NCBI GenBank assembly: GCA_016841425.1
Contig: JAENZE010000019.1
Coordinates: forward strand, 1 to 43,184
DNA from: Syntrophomonas sp.
GTDB taxonomy: Bacteria; Bacillota; Syntrophomonadia; Syntrophomonadales; Syntrophomonadaceae
Length of the DNA: 43,184 nucleotides
Reading direction: 5' to 3'
The notes beneath the pieces were generated by a model, which was not told where the DNA came from, did no database searches, and saw nothing but the letters and a program-made list of their open reading frames with translations. The translations under genes and the position numbers were made by a program. Positions 8,244 to 16,904 of the stretch are shown one piece after another. Every line of letters begins with the position of its first letter. The first letter of the stretch is position 1.

Positions 8244-9677
8244 ATGAGAACTTCGCAAGAATATCTGGAGAGATTAGCTGGGATGAGAAAGAATATCTAT
8301 TTGGATGGAGAAGTGATAGGACGAGACCACCCAAAGGTGGTACATGCCAGTAAAGCCATTCAATTAACCTTTGATTTAGCCGATGATCCAGCGTTTACTA
8401 AATGGTTAAAGACCACCTCACACATTTCCGGGAAGCCTATTAACCGGTTTACCCACATACATCAATCATCTGAGGACCTGCTTATGAAGCAGGAGATGAC
8501 GCGGGTACTTTGCCAAAGAGTGGGTGGTTGTATTCAACGCTGTATGGGTAGCGACGTTATGAACGGGCTTTCTGTGGCAACAAAAAATGCAGATATCAAG
8601 TATGGGACCAATTATCATGAGCGATGGCTGAAATACCTCGAATATTTCCAGGAGAATGATCTGGTTGGAGCATGTTCCCAGACAGACGCCAAAGGAGATA
8701 GGAGCCTCAGACCAGGTCAACAGCCTGATCCCGATATGTATGTACATGTCGTTGAAAGAAGACCGGATGGGGTGGTGGTCAGGGGTGCGAAGCTGCACAA
8801 CACTATGGCTCCCTATGCGGATGAGCTAATTGTCATCCCTACACGTGCTCTGGGTAAAGATGAAAAGGATTATGCTATTGCGTTTGCCATTCCAGCTGAT
8901 ACAGAAGGGGTCTACCTTATAGGCCGAGAGGCTTTTTCGCCTAAACGAGAAGAGGGACTGGAAGCGCCCTACTATGATCTCGGTGATATAGAGAGCTTTA
9001 CTGTGTTTGATAATGTCTTTGTACCTAATGAAAGAATATTTATCAATGGGGAAACCGAATTTGGCGGAGAAGTGGCACTTCTATTTGCACTTTTCCACAG
9101 GCATAGTTATTGCGGATGTAAACCGGGTATAGGCGATGTGCTAATGGGAACAGCGGCCCTGATAGCTGACTATAACGGAGTAGAAAAGACCGGTCATACC
9201 CGTGAAAAGCTGGCGGATATGATCAGTGTGGCTGAGCTTGTTTATGCTGCCGGTATTGCGGCAAGTGTTAAGTCAATGAAAGCGCCATCAGGAACTGAGA
9301 TTCCAAACATTATTTATGCTAATGTTGGAAGAAGGCATGCAGGACATAACATTTATCATGAGTATGATATATTATGCGATATGACCGGTGGACTCCCTGC
9401 AACGCTACCACTTTCAAAAGAATACAATAGCCCAGTTGTGGGCGATTTTGTAAGGAAGTATACTAAACGGCGTGAAGGAGTTTCTGAAGAAAATCATTAC
9501 CGGGCATATCACATGGCCAGCGATATATTGACTGGAGAAGTTGGTGCAGCCTTACTGGTGGCGGGCGTACATGGCGGTGGTTCTCCAATCATGGAGGATA
9601 TTGCTATCATGAGTACCTACAATATTAAAAAGAAAAAGGGCCTGGCCAAATATCTAGCTGGTATTAAGGAAGATTAG
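8244..9677 (+). CDS. abfD: 4-hydroxybutyryl-CoA dehydratase / vinylacetyl-CoA delta-isomerase
   Basis: 477 residues, the usual length of AbfD. This cytosolic FAD and [4Fe-4S] enzyme dehydrates 4-hydroxybutyryl-CoA to crotonyl-CoA through radical chemistry and also isomerises vinylacetyl-CoA. The cluster ligands of the characterised Clostridium aminobutyricum enzyme (Cys99, Cys103, His292, Cys299) are matched here by Cys96 and Cys100 in GGCIQRCMG and by His285 and Cys292 in HRHSYCGCK. The ATG start has AGGAGG 7 bases upstream (8232-8237). Conservation of all four ligands argues for a true dehydratase rather than a 4-hydroxyphenylacetate 3-hydroxylase relative, which shares the fold but not the cluster. 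It links 4-hydroxybutyrate (or succinate-derived) carbon to the crotonyl-CoA node. Confidence 0.95.
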   Translation: MRTSQEYLERLAGMRKNIYLDGEVIGRDHPKVVHASKAIQLTFDLADDPAFTKWLKTTSHISGKPINRFTHIHQSSEDLLMKQEMTRVLCQRVGGCIQRCMGSDVMNGLSVATKNADIKYGTNYHERWLKYLEYFQENDLVGACSQTDAKGDRSLRPGQQPDPDMYVHVVERRPDGVVVRGAKLHNTMAPYADELIVIPTRALGKDEKDYAIAFAIPADTEGVYLIGREAFSPKREEGLEAPYYDLGDIESFTVFDNVFVPNERIFINGETEFGGEVALLFALFHRHSYCGCKPGIGDVLMGTAALIADYNGVEKTGHTREKLADMISVAELVYAAGIAASVKSMKAPSGTEIPNIIYANVGRRHAGHNIYHEYDILCDMTGGLPATLPLSKEYNSPVVGDFVRKYTKRREGVSEENHYRAYHMASDILTGEVGAALLVAGVHGGGSPIMEDIAIMSTYNIKKKKGLAKYLAGIKED

Positions 9678-9706
9678 ATAACAACATACCCCCCCTTTTT
9701 GATTAT

Positions 9707-9750
9707 GCTGTTGGAGTCCAGATATATTTTATTAACCGGACTTCAACAGC
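9707..9750. repeat. 13-bp inverted repeat after abfD
   Basis: GCTGTTGGAGTCC (9707-9719) pairs with GGACTTCAACAGC (9738-9750), perfect apart from one G-U, around an 18-nt AT-rich loop. It lies between abfD and the 3-hydroxyacyl-CoA dehydrogenase. No T-run follows on either strand, so an operator or RNA-stabilising hairpin is as likely as a terminator. Confidence 0.6.
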
Positions 9751-9828
9751 AACTCGTATCTAAAGACAGAACATCAGAGACCTGGATATATCAAGGCAGG
9801 GAAAGCTTAACTGAAGGAGTGTTGAGAT

Positions 9829-11223
9829 GTGGATTACAAAATTGATAATGTGGCTGTAATAGGAGCTGGAGTTATGGGAGCGGGAATAGCCGCTCATCTG
9901 GCCAATTATGGATTGAAGGTTTTATTGCTTGACCGGGTACCATCAGGTTTATCAGAAAAGGACAGCAAAATAGGTATGAGAGAAGATATGCCTGAATGGA
10001 GAAACCAGATAGCAGCAGCAGGAATCAATAATCTGGCTAAATCTAAACGACCTGTATTTAAATCAGAAGAAAGTATTCAAAGAATCAGTGTTGGAAATAC
10101 AGAAGATGATATAGATAAAATAGGGAGTTATGATTGGATTATAGAAACAATTATTGAAGATTTAGACATTAAAAAGGTTCTCTATGCCAACATTGAAATG
10201 TATAGACGAAATGGTTCCATTGTAAGTACCAATACTTCCGGAATCCCTATAAGCCAAATTAATTCCGAATTTTCTGAGGATCTTGCCCAGCACTTCCTGG
10301 GAACGCACTTTTTTAATCCCCCAACCTACGTTCCATTGATTGAGATAATACCTGGCCAAGAAACTCTACCACAACTGGTCGAATTCATGTGCCAGTTCTG
10401 TCAAAATAATCTGCAAAAACAGCCCCTGGTGGTAAAAGATACTCCCAACTTTATCTGCAACCGTCTGGCTATAGCAACTGTACTCAATGCCTTTCACCTT
10501 AGTAAAGAAAGGGGCATTACTGTTGAAGAGGCTGACGCGCTCTGTGGAAAAGCATTAGGCAGACATCAAGGAGCCGTATTTGGTACTGCCGATGCGGTTG
10601 GACTTGATACGGCATATCATGTTACGCAAAACATCAGAGAAAATGCCAGCAATGATGAGAGAAAGGACACCTTTTTTGTTCCCCCCTATATAGAATTGAT
10701 GCTGGGAAAAAACTTGTTGGGCAATAAGACTAGAGCAGGTTTTTACAGGACGCAAAAGGACCCGATGGGAGTATCCAGGCCAATGGTGCTTGATCTTAAT
10801 ACCCTGGAATACCGGGAGAGAATCGAACCTGATTTTCCCTGTTTACAGCTTGTAAATCAAGCCGGTACGCCTATGGAAAAAGTAAACGCAGTTGTTAGTG
10901 GAAATGATCCGGGAGCCTTATTTGCGTGGGAAATTCTTGCTAACGACCTGATTTATGCAGCCAACCGGGTAGGTGAAATAGCGGACACCATATTAGAGAT
11001 TGATAATGCCATGAAGTGGGGATATACTTGGCGATTAGGACCCTTTGAATGCTGGGATGCAATAGGCTTGCGGACCTCCATAGGCCGAATGACAAAGGAA
11101 GGAAGAACAATACCTGCCCGGATTGAGGACATGCTGGAACAAGGTTATGATAGCTTCTATATATATAGAGAAGGGGTCAGACATTACTTTGATTTTAAAT
11201 CTAATTCCTACCAACGGTGTTAG
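9829..11223 (+). CDS. 3-hydroxyacyl-CoA dehydrogenase, FadN/FadB-type N-terminal half without crotonase domain
   Basis: 464 residues. The Rossmann motif GAGVMGAGIA starts at residue 12, and the catalytic histidine is His160 in GTHFFNPP, as in NAD-dependent L-3-hydroxyacyl-CoA dehydrogenases that make acetoacetyl-CoA or 3-ketoacyl-CoA. A second 3HCDH C-terminal domain follows (about 360-440, with LGPFECWDAIG). It is longer than the ~280-residue stand-alone 3-hydroxybutyryl-CoA dehydrogenase. It matches the first ~60% of FadN-like bifunctional proteins and stops about where their C-terminal crotonase domain would begin; that domain may instead be supplied by the separate crotonase gene upstream. 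The GTG start at 9829 has AAGGAG 9 bases upstream; the overlapping ATG at 9827 is in another frame. Confidence 0.9.
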   Translation: MDYKIDNVAVIGAGVMGAGIAAHLANYGLKVLLLDRVPSGLSEKDSKIGMREDMPEWRNQIAAAGINNLAKSKRPVFKSEESIQRISVGNTEDDIDKIGSYDWIIETIIEDLDIKKVLYANIEMYRRNGSIVSTNTSGIPISQINSEFSEDLAQHFLGTHFFNPPTYVPLIEIIPGQETLPQLVEFMCQFCQNNLQKQPLVVKDTPNFICNRLAIATVLNAFHLSKERGITVEEADALCGKALGRHQGAVFGTADAVGLDTAYHVTQNIRENASNDERKDTFFVPPYIELMLGKNLLGNKTRAGFYRTQKDPMGVSRPMVLDLNTLEYRERIEPDFPCLQLVNQAGTPMEKVNAVVSGNDPGALFAWEILANDLIYAANRVGEIADTILEIDNAMKWGYTWRLGPFECWDAIGLRTSIGRMTKEGRTIPARIEDMLEQGYDSFYIYREGVRHYFDFKSNSYQRC

Positions 11224-11273
11224 AGGGGTTCAATAAAAAAATAACCAGTAAAGTCTGTTGTAAGGAGTATTAT

Positions 11274-11498
11274 ATGCTCAAGATATCAAATAAATTTTAT
11301 CTGATGGAGGGGCCCAATCATGGTCAGTACCCATATTCAAATTTCCTTTTTATAGATGACCAAATTCAAACACTGATTGATACTGGCTGGGGCAGGGAAT
11401 GAATTGCAAAAAGTAATATTTTTGAGGCAAAAGGATTTTTGCCAGAAGATGTAGAATTCGTAGAAAATATATCACAAACCGGCTTTGGAACAGAATAA
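11274..11498 (+). pseudogene. Decayed metallo-beta-lactamase-fold hydrolase, N-terminal remnant
   Basis: ATG 11274 has AAGGAG 6 bases upstream and opens MLKISNKFYL, continuing to SNFLFIDD and LIDTGWG. That is the N-terminal strand pattern of MBL-fold hydrolases, where LIDTG precedes the metal site. A TGA at 11400-11402 interrupts it. The same frame then continues for 31 codons (FLPEDVEFVENI and so on) to TAA at 11496. The HxHxDH metal motif and the remaining ~150 residues are missing. The preserved ribosome site but interrupted frame suggest recent decay. An alternative is a 42-residue orphan peptide. Confidence 0.6.
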
Positions 11499-11568
11499 TA
11501 TAAGAACTGTAACAATACCATGTACTGATGGCCAACAAGCAAAAAGCGAGAAATATAAGCGAAATACT

Positions 11569-11682
11569 ACTCCGAGTTATAATGTCTAAGGACTCTTACC
11601 GGGTCTATGGGATTATGACCTGGGTCAATGGCCCATAGGGCAGCGCGAGAAATTACGCTGCCTCCCGATATTGGAAAGGAGA
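11569..11682 (+). promoter_or_regulatory. Candidate Moco riboswitch (element 1, with extra P3-like stem)
   Basis: The core reads CTCCGAG (11570-11576), then GCCTCCCG (11660-11667) and GGAAAGGAG (11673-11681), as I remember the MOCO RNA motif. CTCC at 11570-11573 can pair with GGAG at 11678-11681 as the closing helix. GGCAGCG (11639-11645) pairs with CGCTGCC (11656-11662). CTATGGG (11605-11611) pairs with CCCATAG (11632-11638), enclosing TGAC/GTCA; this corresponds to the extra P3 stem of Mo-type members. It lies 140 bases before an operon of sulfite-oxidase-like surface proteins. The P2 helix is weak here. Class assignment is from memory and needs a covariance-model search. Confidence 0.65.
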
Positions 11683-11703
11683 GCAAAATATACGATTAAC
11701 TCC

Positions 11704-11739
11704 TCCTGCCCGATTATTTCTGGCAGGAATTCTATTTTT
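11704..11739 (+). terminator. Intrinsic terminator / expression platform of riboswitch element 1
   Basis: TCCTGCC (11704-11710) pairs with GGCAGGA (11722-11728), followed by TTCTATTTTT (11730-11739). The segment just upstream, CTCCTCC (11700-11706), can instead pair with GGAG from the 3' side of the aptamer. This gives a simple antiterminator/terminator choice in which a folded, ligand-bound aptamer would favour termination. The remaining bases up to 11823 show only the ribosome site region of the next gene. Confidence 0.72.
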
Positions 11740-11823
11740 GGGACCTGGCAGATAGATCAATAGTTTGCAGGCGATTCAGAAAACAAGGGACACTACTCAG
11801 CAACTCATTTCAGGTGGTATTAT

Positions 11824-13506
11824 ATGAAATTAAATAATTATATAATCTATATTTTATTGATTTTAATTATCTTATCCTACTCTAGCCTGGCGGGATGCAG
11901 GGAACATCCTTCAAACAGTGAAGCCGAGGGATTTTCTTTTGTTTTTATGAGCGATACCCAGGCAGATCCGCAGACTGGAGATTATACTGCCTGGGGGCAG
12001 TTGCTAAAACAGGCAACTGAACACGAGAGCCAACCCGCCTTTATTATGGTAGGTGGAGACCTGGTCAATGATGGCAGTGATCAGGAAGAGTGGGAGGATT
12101 TTTTTACAGCCGGAGGGGAAACCCTGGATAAATTCAGGGTTTATCCAGCTATGGGCAACCATGATGACAGCGAATTGTATACAAGCATCTTCGATCTGCC
12201 GGATAATGGGCCAGAAGGAAAAGAGGAAGCCTTTTATTCTTTTGACTATGGTAATGCTCACTTTACAGTTATGGATAGTAATGCCATGGGGGCAGCCGAG
12301 CAGGAAGATATAGACTGGCTTAGAAAGGATCTGTCAAATACTAATAAGACCTGCAAAATAGTAATGTTTCACCATCCTGCTTACCCGGCGGTTGAAATTC
12401 CCAAAGATATTGTACGGGCAGAGACCCTACGGAAAGCATTCGTGCCGGTTATGGAAGAAGGCGGGGTTGATCTGGTCTTAACCGGTCATCAGCATGTCTA
12501 CATGCGAACCTATTCTCTGCTTAACGGAATTAGAGATGAAGATGGTATCATTTACCTGATGGGAACATCGGGAGGCAAGCAGTATACGCCGTCATTATTT
12601 GATTATACTGCTTGCAGTTATAGCGACAAACCGGTGTATAGTATTGTATATGTAGATAAACAAGGGATTTCTATAGAGACCCGGGATTCCGCAGGAATAG
12701 TGGTTGACTCCACCAGGGTAAGCATTTCAGAAGAACAGCGGGATATCTCCCTGGTAGTCAGAGGAGATGGTATTAATGGAGAGCATAAATTTACCTTGCA
12801 GGAATTATCTGCGCTGCCCAATTCCGGTTTTCAACATGTCTACTCCACGATTAACAATTGGCCTACACCCAGATTTTATGCTGCTAAAGGTATTAGCCTG
12901 TACAGCATATTAAAGGCTGCCGGGGTTCTGAATACGTTTAAGCTTATTACCTTCCGCTCTCCCGACGGCTATGAAGTAAGCTTCACCAGAGAGCAGCTGC
13001 TCGATACCAGACGCTATTACTATCCCTGCGTGAATGAAGGAAGAGCTGATGAGGCAGAACCAGTAGAGCCAATTATAGCTTATGCCTACAAAGAAGGGTC
13101 TGCTGACCTGGGGAACGTATTGCCGGATGTTCTCTGCCTGATTATCGGTCAGAGCAGCCCTGAGGAGCATACCAATCCAGCCTTTGTTGTCAATGTTAGT
13201 GAGATTATAATCTCCAATAAGGAAGCTCAAACCTGGGATGCAGCTACCACTTTCCCCCTGGAAGGGAAAATTCCCTCCGGAGAGTCAGTTAAGCTGCAGC
13301 ACAAGCACTATGGACTCGTAAAGCTTTATTATACTTTGGACGGAAAAGATCCTACAGAGCAATCGAGCATGTATAATGTAAGCACATTCCAACCAGAGCT
13401 CAATGTTCCCATTACCATTACCGAAGATACCATAATTAAAGTTTTAGTGACCGGTTACGGTAAGAAAAACAGCCCCATCAGCAGTTTTAAATTTGAGGTG
13501 CAATAA
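11824..13506 (+). CDS. Lipoprotein: metallophosphoesterase + sulfite-oxidase-like module + CHB_HEX_C-like domain
   Basis: 560 residues. A hydrophobic signal with lipobox LAGC puts the lipidated cysteine at residue 25, so it is anchored outside the membrane. A calcineurin-like phosphoesterase follows (about 38-285) with all metal motifs: SDTQ, GGDLVND, GNHD, the His of HHPAY and GHQH. Next is a sulfite-oxidase-like module (about 305-455) with YSTINNWPTPRF, SPDGYEVSFTREQLL and a terminal strand. The last ~85 residues (YYTLDGKDPTE) are a chitobiase/Fn3-like C-terminal domain. The module has no cysteine where molybdenum enzymes bind Mo. It probably releases phosphate from an external nucleotide or cofactor; the substrate is unknown. 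It is first in an operon behind riboswitch element 1. Confidence 0.85.
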   Translation: MKLNNYIIYILLILIILSYSSLAGCREHPSNSEAEGFSFVFMSDTQADPQTGDYTAWGQLLKQATEHESQPAFIMVGGDLVNDGSDQEEWEDFFTAGGETLDKFRVYPAMGNHDDSELYTSIFDLPDNGPEGKEEAFYSFDYGNAHFTVMDSNAMGAAEQEDIDWLRKDLSNTNKTCKIVMFHHPAYPAVEIPKDIVRAETLRKAFVPVMEEGGVDLVLTGHQHVYMRTYSLLNGIRDEDGIIYLMGTSGGKQYTPSLFDYTACSYSDKPVYSIVYVDKQGISIETRDSAGIVVDSTRVSISEEQRDISLVVRGDGINGEHKFTLQELSALPNSGFQHVYSTINNWPTPRFYAAKGISLYSILKAAGVLNTFKLITFRSPDGYEVSFTREQLLDTRRYYYPCVNEGRADEAEPVEPIIAYAYKEGSADLGNVLPDVLCLIIGQSSPEEHTNPAFVVNVSEIIISNKEAQTWDAATTFPLEGKIPSGESVKLQHKHYGLVKLYYTLDGKDPTEQSSMYNVSTFQPELNVPITITEDTIIKVLVTGYGKKNSPISSFKFEVQ

Positions 13507-13533
13507 CCTGACACCAGGAGGAGAGAGTAATTT

Positions 13534-15531
13534 ATGCACAAGCAGCTCAGAGTTCAATGGTTCTTTGCTATCATGCTGATATTGGCATTAGCTTTCAGCA
13601 TGATAGCATGTTCCGGCACTGCAAGAAATAGCGGTGACCCAGGATATGAAGCCCGGATCATTACCATCGAAGGGCTAAATTTTGATCAGAATACTGATGT
13701 ATCTTTAACGGAAATATCAGTAGCCGAACTTCGCAAACTTCCACAACATGATCTGGATGGCAGCTATAAGCGGACTACGGGGCTAAGCGAGGAATTTAAG
13801 ATGTCAGGCCCATATCTGAGTGAAGTTATTGGGCATCTGGGGGGAAAGCTAGAGGATTATGCTGGAATAGGGGTAGTTGGCAGAGATGGTTATTACTGCC
13901 TGCTTTCTCAGGAGATTATAGCTGCTACGCCTGACCTGATGCTGGCAGTAGTCATAGACGGCGAAGCAAAATTGGATGAAGATAATGCTCCGGCTCGCCT
14001 GGCGGTACAGGGTCAATTTGGTCCCTACTGGGTTAAGCAAGTAGAGAAGATAATCCTTTATAAAGAGATTCCCGAGAAAAACATTACCTCGGTTTGGGTT
14101 TTTAAAAATCTGGCTGCAGGTATTGAGCCTTATAAATACGAATATTATGGTAGTAAAGACGATGCCATTGACCTGGAACAAGTTTTCTCCCGCCTGGATC
14201 AGGTTGATAACAAAGCCTTTTTCACCATGAAATCCTCCGATGGCTTCAAGAAAAACGAAGTCATCAATATGGTAAAATCACGTTACTTTATCAAGGTGGA
14301 GGGAGAGGATGCACCTACCAATGTTTCCCCTTATATTAAGCTGGGGATGAATGTGCAGAACATTGCCTGGATATCCACCAATGCTGATGCAGCAGTTTTT
14401 CCTGAAAAGATGATGGAGTATATGGACCTGGCAGAAATTGAGGGACATAAAGGCATCTCTCTGCAGGAACTGCTTTATGAAACCGAAGTAAAGGCAGTGA
14501 AATCTGAGAGCTTTGATATTCTGGGAACGCAAGGAGAAAAAATTACTGTAGCCGGTGCAGATATGAGCCAGGGTATTTTAGTGATGCAGGCCGATGGCCG
14601 TGCTAGTGTAATCTGGCCCCGGACGGCTGGATATCAGAATATTTATGACCTGCTGCGCATCCGTCTGGCAGAGAAGCAACCGGAAGGCGAAGCAAGTGAA
14701 GCTGATCAGAAGGAATCCAGCAGAACATCTGCTGATGCTGGCGATGGCAGCAGCACAACAGCTGCTGCAGAGTCAGATACTCCCGATGCAGATACTATAC
14801 TTACCATTACAGGCGACGCGGTAGACAAGCCAGTTTACTTGTCCATGGAAGATCTTAAACAGATGCAAATAGCTTATGTTGAGCAGAGTTTCTCTTCGGT
14901 AAACAATTATCCAACTAGAAAGTTCGTGGTAGGAAAAGGAGTAAACCTGTTGTACCTATTGGAGCAGGCGGGAATGAAGAGCAGCGCGAAAAGCATCTTA
15001 ATCGAAGCTGCAGACGGCTATAAAGCAGCATTAACCCGAGATCAACTCCTGGAGCAGCGCTATCGTTATCCGAACCTCTTATCCGGCAGTAATGCCAAAC
15101 CAGAGGAGGTGAAGCCTATGCTGGCCTGGGCCTTCAGGGAAGGACAGGATTTCTCCCAGGCAAGGGAAGATGGCCAGTTGCGCCTGCTTATAGGACAGAA
15201 GGGCATCAATAATGTTAATACAGCGGTATCGGTACAAATGGTGAGCAAAATATCCATATCCAGCAGGGATAATGGAAGCTGGGACCATCCCCGGGCTATC
15301 CTGGAAAACGGGCGAATTACTTTGTATCATGACTATATGGACCAGGTAAAGCTGTATTATACGTTGGATGGAAGCCAGCCCTGTGAGAATAGTGCGATAT
15401 ATAACCCCAGCACCAGCTATTTTCAACCGGATTTGATTAGGCCTATTACAGTAAGCGGATCTGGAACCTTAAAGGTCAAGGTGATTGGCTTCGGGAAAAG
15501 AGACAGCGAGGTACTGAGCTATGCTTATTAG
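13534..15531 (+). CDS. Lipoprotein with sulfite-oxidase-like modules and CHB_HEX_C-like domain
   Basis: 665 residues with an N-terminal signal and a cysteine at residue 26 (MIAC, a slightly weak lipobox). Module 1 (about 40-180) contains GVVGRDGYYCLL and a GPYWVKQVEKIILY end. A second, more diverged module (about 190-385) follows. A Ser/Ala/Glu/Asp-rich linker (about 390-425) leads to module 3 (about 430-580; NNYPTRKF, AADGYKAALTRDQLL). A chitobiase/Fn3-like domain with YYTLDGSQPCE ends the protein. Modules resemble Oxidored_molyb domains but lack the Mo-ligating cysteine, so binding or scaffolding seems likelier than redox catalysis. It starts 27 bases after the phosphoesterase gene with GGAGGAGAG, and its end overlaps the next gene by 11 bases. 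Confidence 0.8.
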   Translation: MHKQLRVQWFFAIMLILALAFSMIACSGTARNSGDPGYEARIITIEGLNFDQNTDVSLTEISVAELRKLPQHDLDGSYKRTTGLSEEFKMSGPYLSEVIGHLGGKLEDYAGIGVVGRDGYYCLLSQEIIAATPDLMLAVVIDGEAKLDEDNAPARLAVQGQFGPYWVKQVEKIILYKEIPEKNITSVWVFKNLAAGIEPYKYEYYGSKDDAIDLEQVFSRLDQVDNKAFFTMKSSDGFKKNEVINMVKSRYFIKVEGEDAPTNVSPYIKLGMNVQNIAWISTNADAAVFPEKMMEYMDLAEIEGHKGISLQELLYETEVKAVKSESFDILGTQGEKITVAGADMSQGILVMQADGRASVIWPRTAGYQNIYDLLRIRLAEKQPEGEASEADQKESSRTSADAGDGSSTTAAAESDTPDADTILTITGDAVDKPVYLSMEDLKQMQIAYVEQSFSSVNNYPTRKFVVGKGVNLLYLLEQAGMKSSAKSILIEAADGYKAALTRDQLLEQRYRYPNLLSGSNAKPEEVKPMLAWAFREGQDFSQAREDGQLRLLIGQKGINNVNTAVSVQMVSKISISSRDNGSWDHPRAILENGRITLYHDYMDQVKLYYTLDGSQPCENSAIYNPSTSYFQPDLIRPITVSGSGTLKVKVIGFGKRDSEVLSYAY

Positions 15532-16537
15532 GAAAATAGGGTTAATCCTGCTGCTGGCGGCATTTTTGCTGACTGGATGCGGGGAGCCTCCTCAGCCAAC
15601 AGAAGCAGAGATAGCAGCCCTTAATGATATCCTGGGCCGGAGCTACTCCGTACAAGATTACAAAATCATTACCGGAGAAGTTATGACCACAGAGAGAAAG
15701 GAAAAATTTGAAGCAGTGAAAAAGGTATTTGCCACCCCGGGAGGCGAGTATGCTTTCATTACCAAGCCGGTGGCATATAATGGCCCAATTACCCTGGCTG
15801 TAGGCATCAACCAGCAAACCCAAACAACGATTGGCATACGAATACTGGAACATGTGGAGACCGAGCATTACGTAAGGGATATGCATAATAACTGGTTTAC
15901 GGATCGATTTGCCGGTAAATCAATAGACAGCTATCTGAAACTGGTACATCTGGAAGCTTTACAGGATAATGAAATTATCATAATTACTGGAGCTACAGTG
16001 ACCACTGAGGCTATTACCAATGGGGTAAACGCTTGCATGGGAGTTTTTCGAGAGTTCGTATTAGCTAGTGAAGCCCATGCTGTACCCTATATGGTTAAAT
16101 TTGAAAAGGCAGCAGGAGATGGTCCCGAGGAAACTGGTTCCATTGCCATTCGGGCTTATGGGACAGTTTTAGGAGAGGTCACCCTGGATGAAATTAAGAA
16201 GATGCCCCAGGTGAAAAGGACTATGAGCATAAATTCTACATCGGGGACCAGCAGACATCGCTTTACTGGAACATTGCTGGCCCATGTAATCGCTGCGGTT
16301 GACCCTGCCCTGCTCACTAAATATGAACAAGTTATGCCAGTCGGAGTAGATGATTATATTTCGAATATCTCGATGGAAGAGGTCCTGGCAGAGAATTCAG
16401 TTTTTATAATGTATGAAGATAATGGAGAAGCACTGCTGACCAAGAAGGGCGAACCAGGTGCTATGCGGGTAATTGTTATGGACGATGTATTCGGGCAGCG
16501 ATTTACTAATTATATGATTGAAATTGATCTGGAGTAA
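15521..16537 (+). CDS. Lipoprotein: FMN-binding (RnfG/NqrC-like) domain fused to a sulfite-oxidase-like module
   Basis: 338 residues; lipobox LTGC puts the lipid cysteine at about residue 21. Residues 35-190 look like an FMN_bind domain: YNGPITLAVGI, a WF..F stretch near 125, then ITGATVTTEA with Thr156-Gly-Ala-Thr159. In RnfG/NqrC-type proteins the last Thr of (S/T)GA(T/S) receives FMN by phosphoester bond from ApbE, and an ApbE gene lies 1 kb downstream. The usual Asp three residues before the TGAT is replaced by Ile, so flavinylation is likely but not certain. Residues 205-338 are a diverged sulfite-oxidase-like module. It overlaps the upstream gene and is followed at once by a two-helix protein, suggesting a membrane electron-transfer pair. 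Confidence 0.82.
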   Translation: MLIRKIGLILLLAAFLLTGCGEPPQPTEAEIAALNDILGRSYSVQDYKIITGEVMTTERKEKFEAVKKVFATPGGEYAFITKPVAYNGPITLAVGINQQTQTTIGIRILEHVETEHYVRDMHNNWFTDRFAGKSIDSYLKLVHLEALQDNEIIIITGATVTTEAITNGVNACMGVFREFVLASEAHAVPYMVKFEKAAGDGPEETGSIAIRAYGTVLGEVTLDEIKKMPQVKRTMSINSTSGTSRHRFTGTLLAHVIAAVDPALLTKYEQVMPVGVDDYISNISMEEVLAENSVFIMYEDNGEALLTKKGEPGAMRVIVMDDVFGQRFTNYMIEIDLE

Positions 16538-16540
16538 GCC

Positions 16541-16792
16541 ATGAGTGTAAAAAAAACAAAGGGAATCATCTCTACTATTTTAATTTTGTCCGGATTGCTA
16601 TCCTTCATCACTGGAACGGTTCTATATTTCTTGAACTACGGCATGTGGCTTTGTTTTACGCGTGACTTCTTAAATGATATACATGCGCTTAGTGGTTTAA
16701 TTATGGGCATTATGGTAATTACGCATTTCTGTATTAATCGAAGAGCTTATCTGGCTGAAATGAGGACCCTGTTGAAAGGAAAGGAACCATAG
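16541..16792 (+). CDS. Small two-helix membrane protein, DUF4405/cytochrome-b-like
   Basis: 83 residues with transmembrane helices at about 9-31 and 46-66. The second helix carries His48 and His62, 14 residues apart, the spacing that lets one helix offer ligands to two b-type haems or one ligand per face. The sequence DIHALSGLIMGIMVITHFC resembles DUF4405-type helices. It starts 3 bases after the FMN-domain lipoprotein gene, so the two are translated together and may form a quinol/haem to flavin relay across the membrane. Haem binding is inference. Confidence 0.65.
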   Translation: MSVKKTKGIISTILILSGLLSFITGTVLYFLNYGMWLCFTRDFLNDIHALSGLIMGIMVITHFCINRRAYLAEMRTLLKGKEP

Positions 16793-16904
16793 ACCGATTA
16801 GCCTACGGAAAAACATTCAGGAAAAATCACATTATAATAAAAGCTTTTAAATTATGGCAAATAATGATAAAATTACTCTTAATTGAACCCAAAAACGAAT
16901 AACA

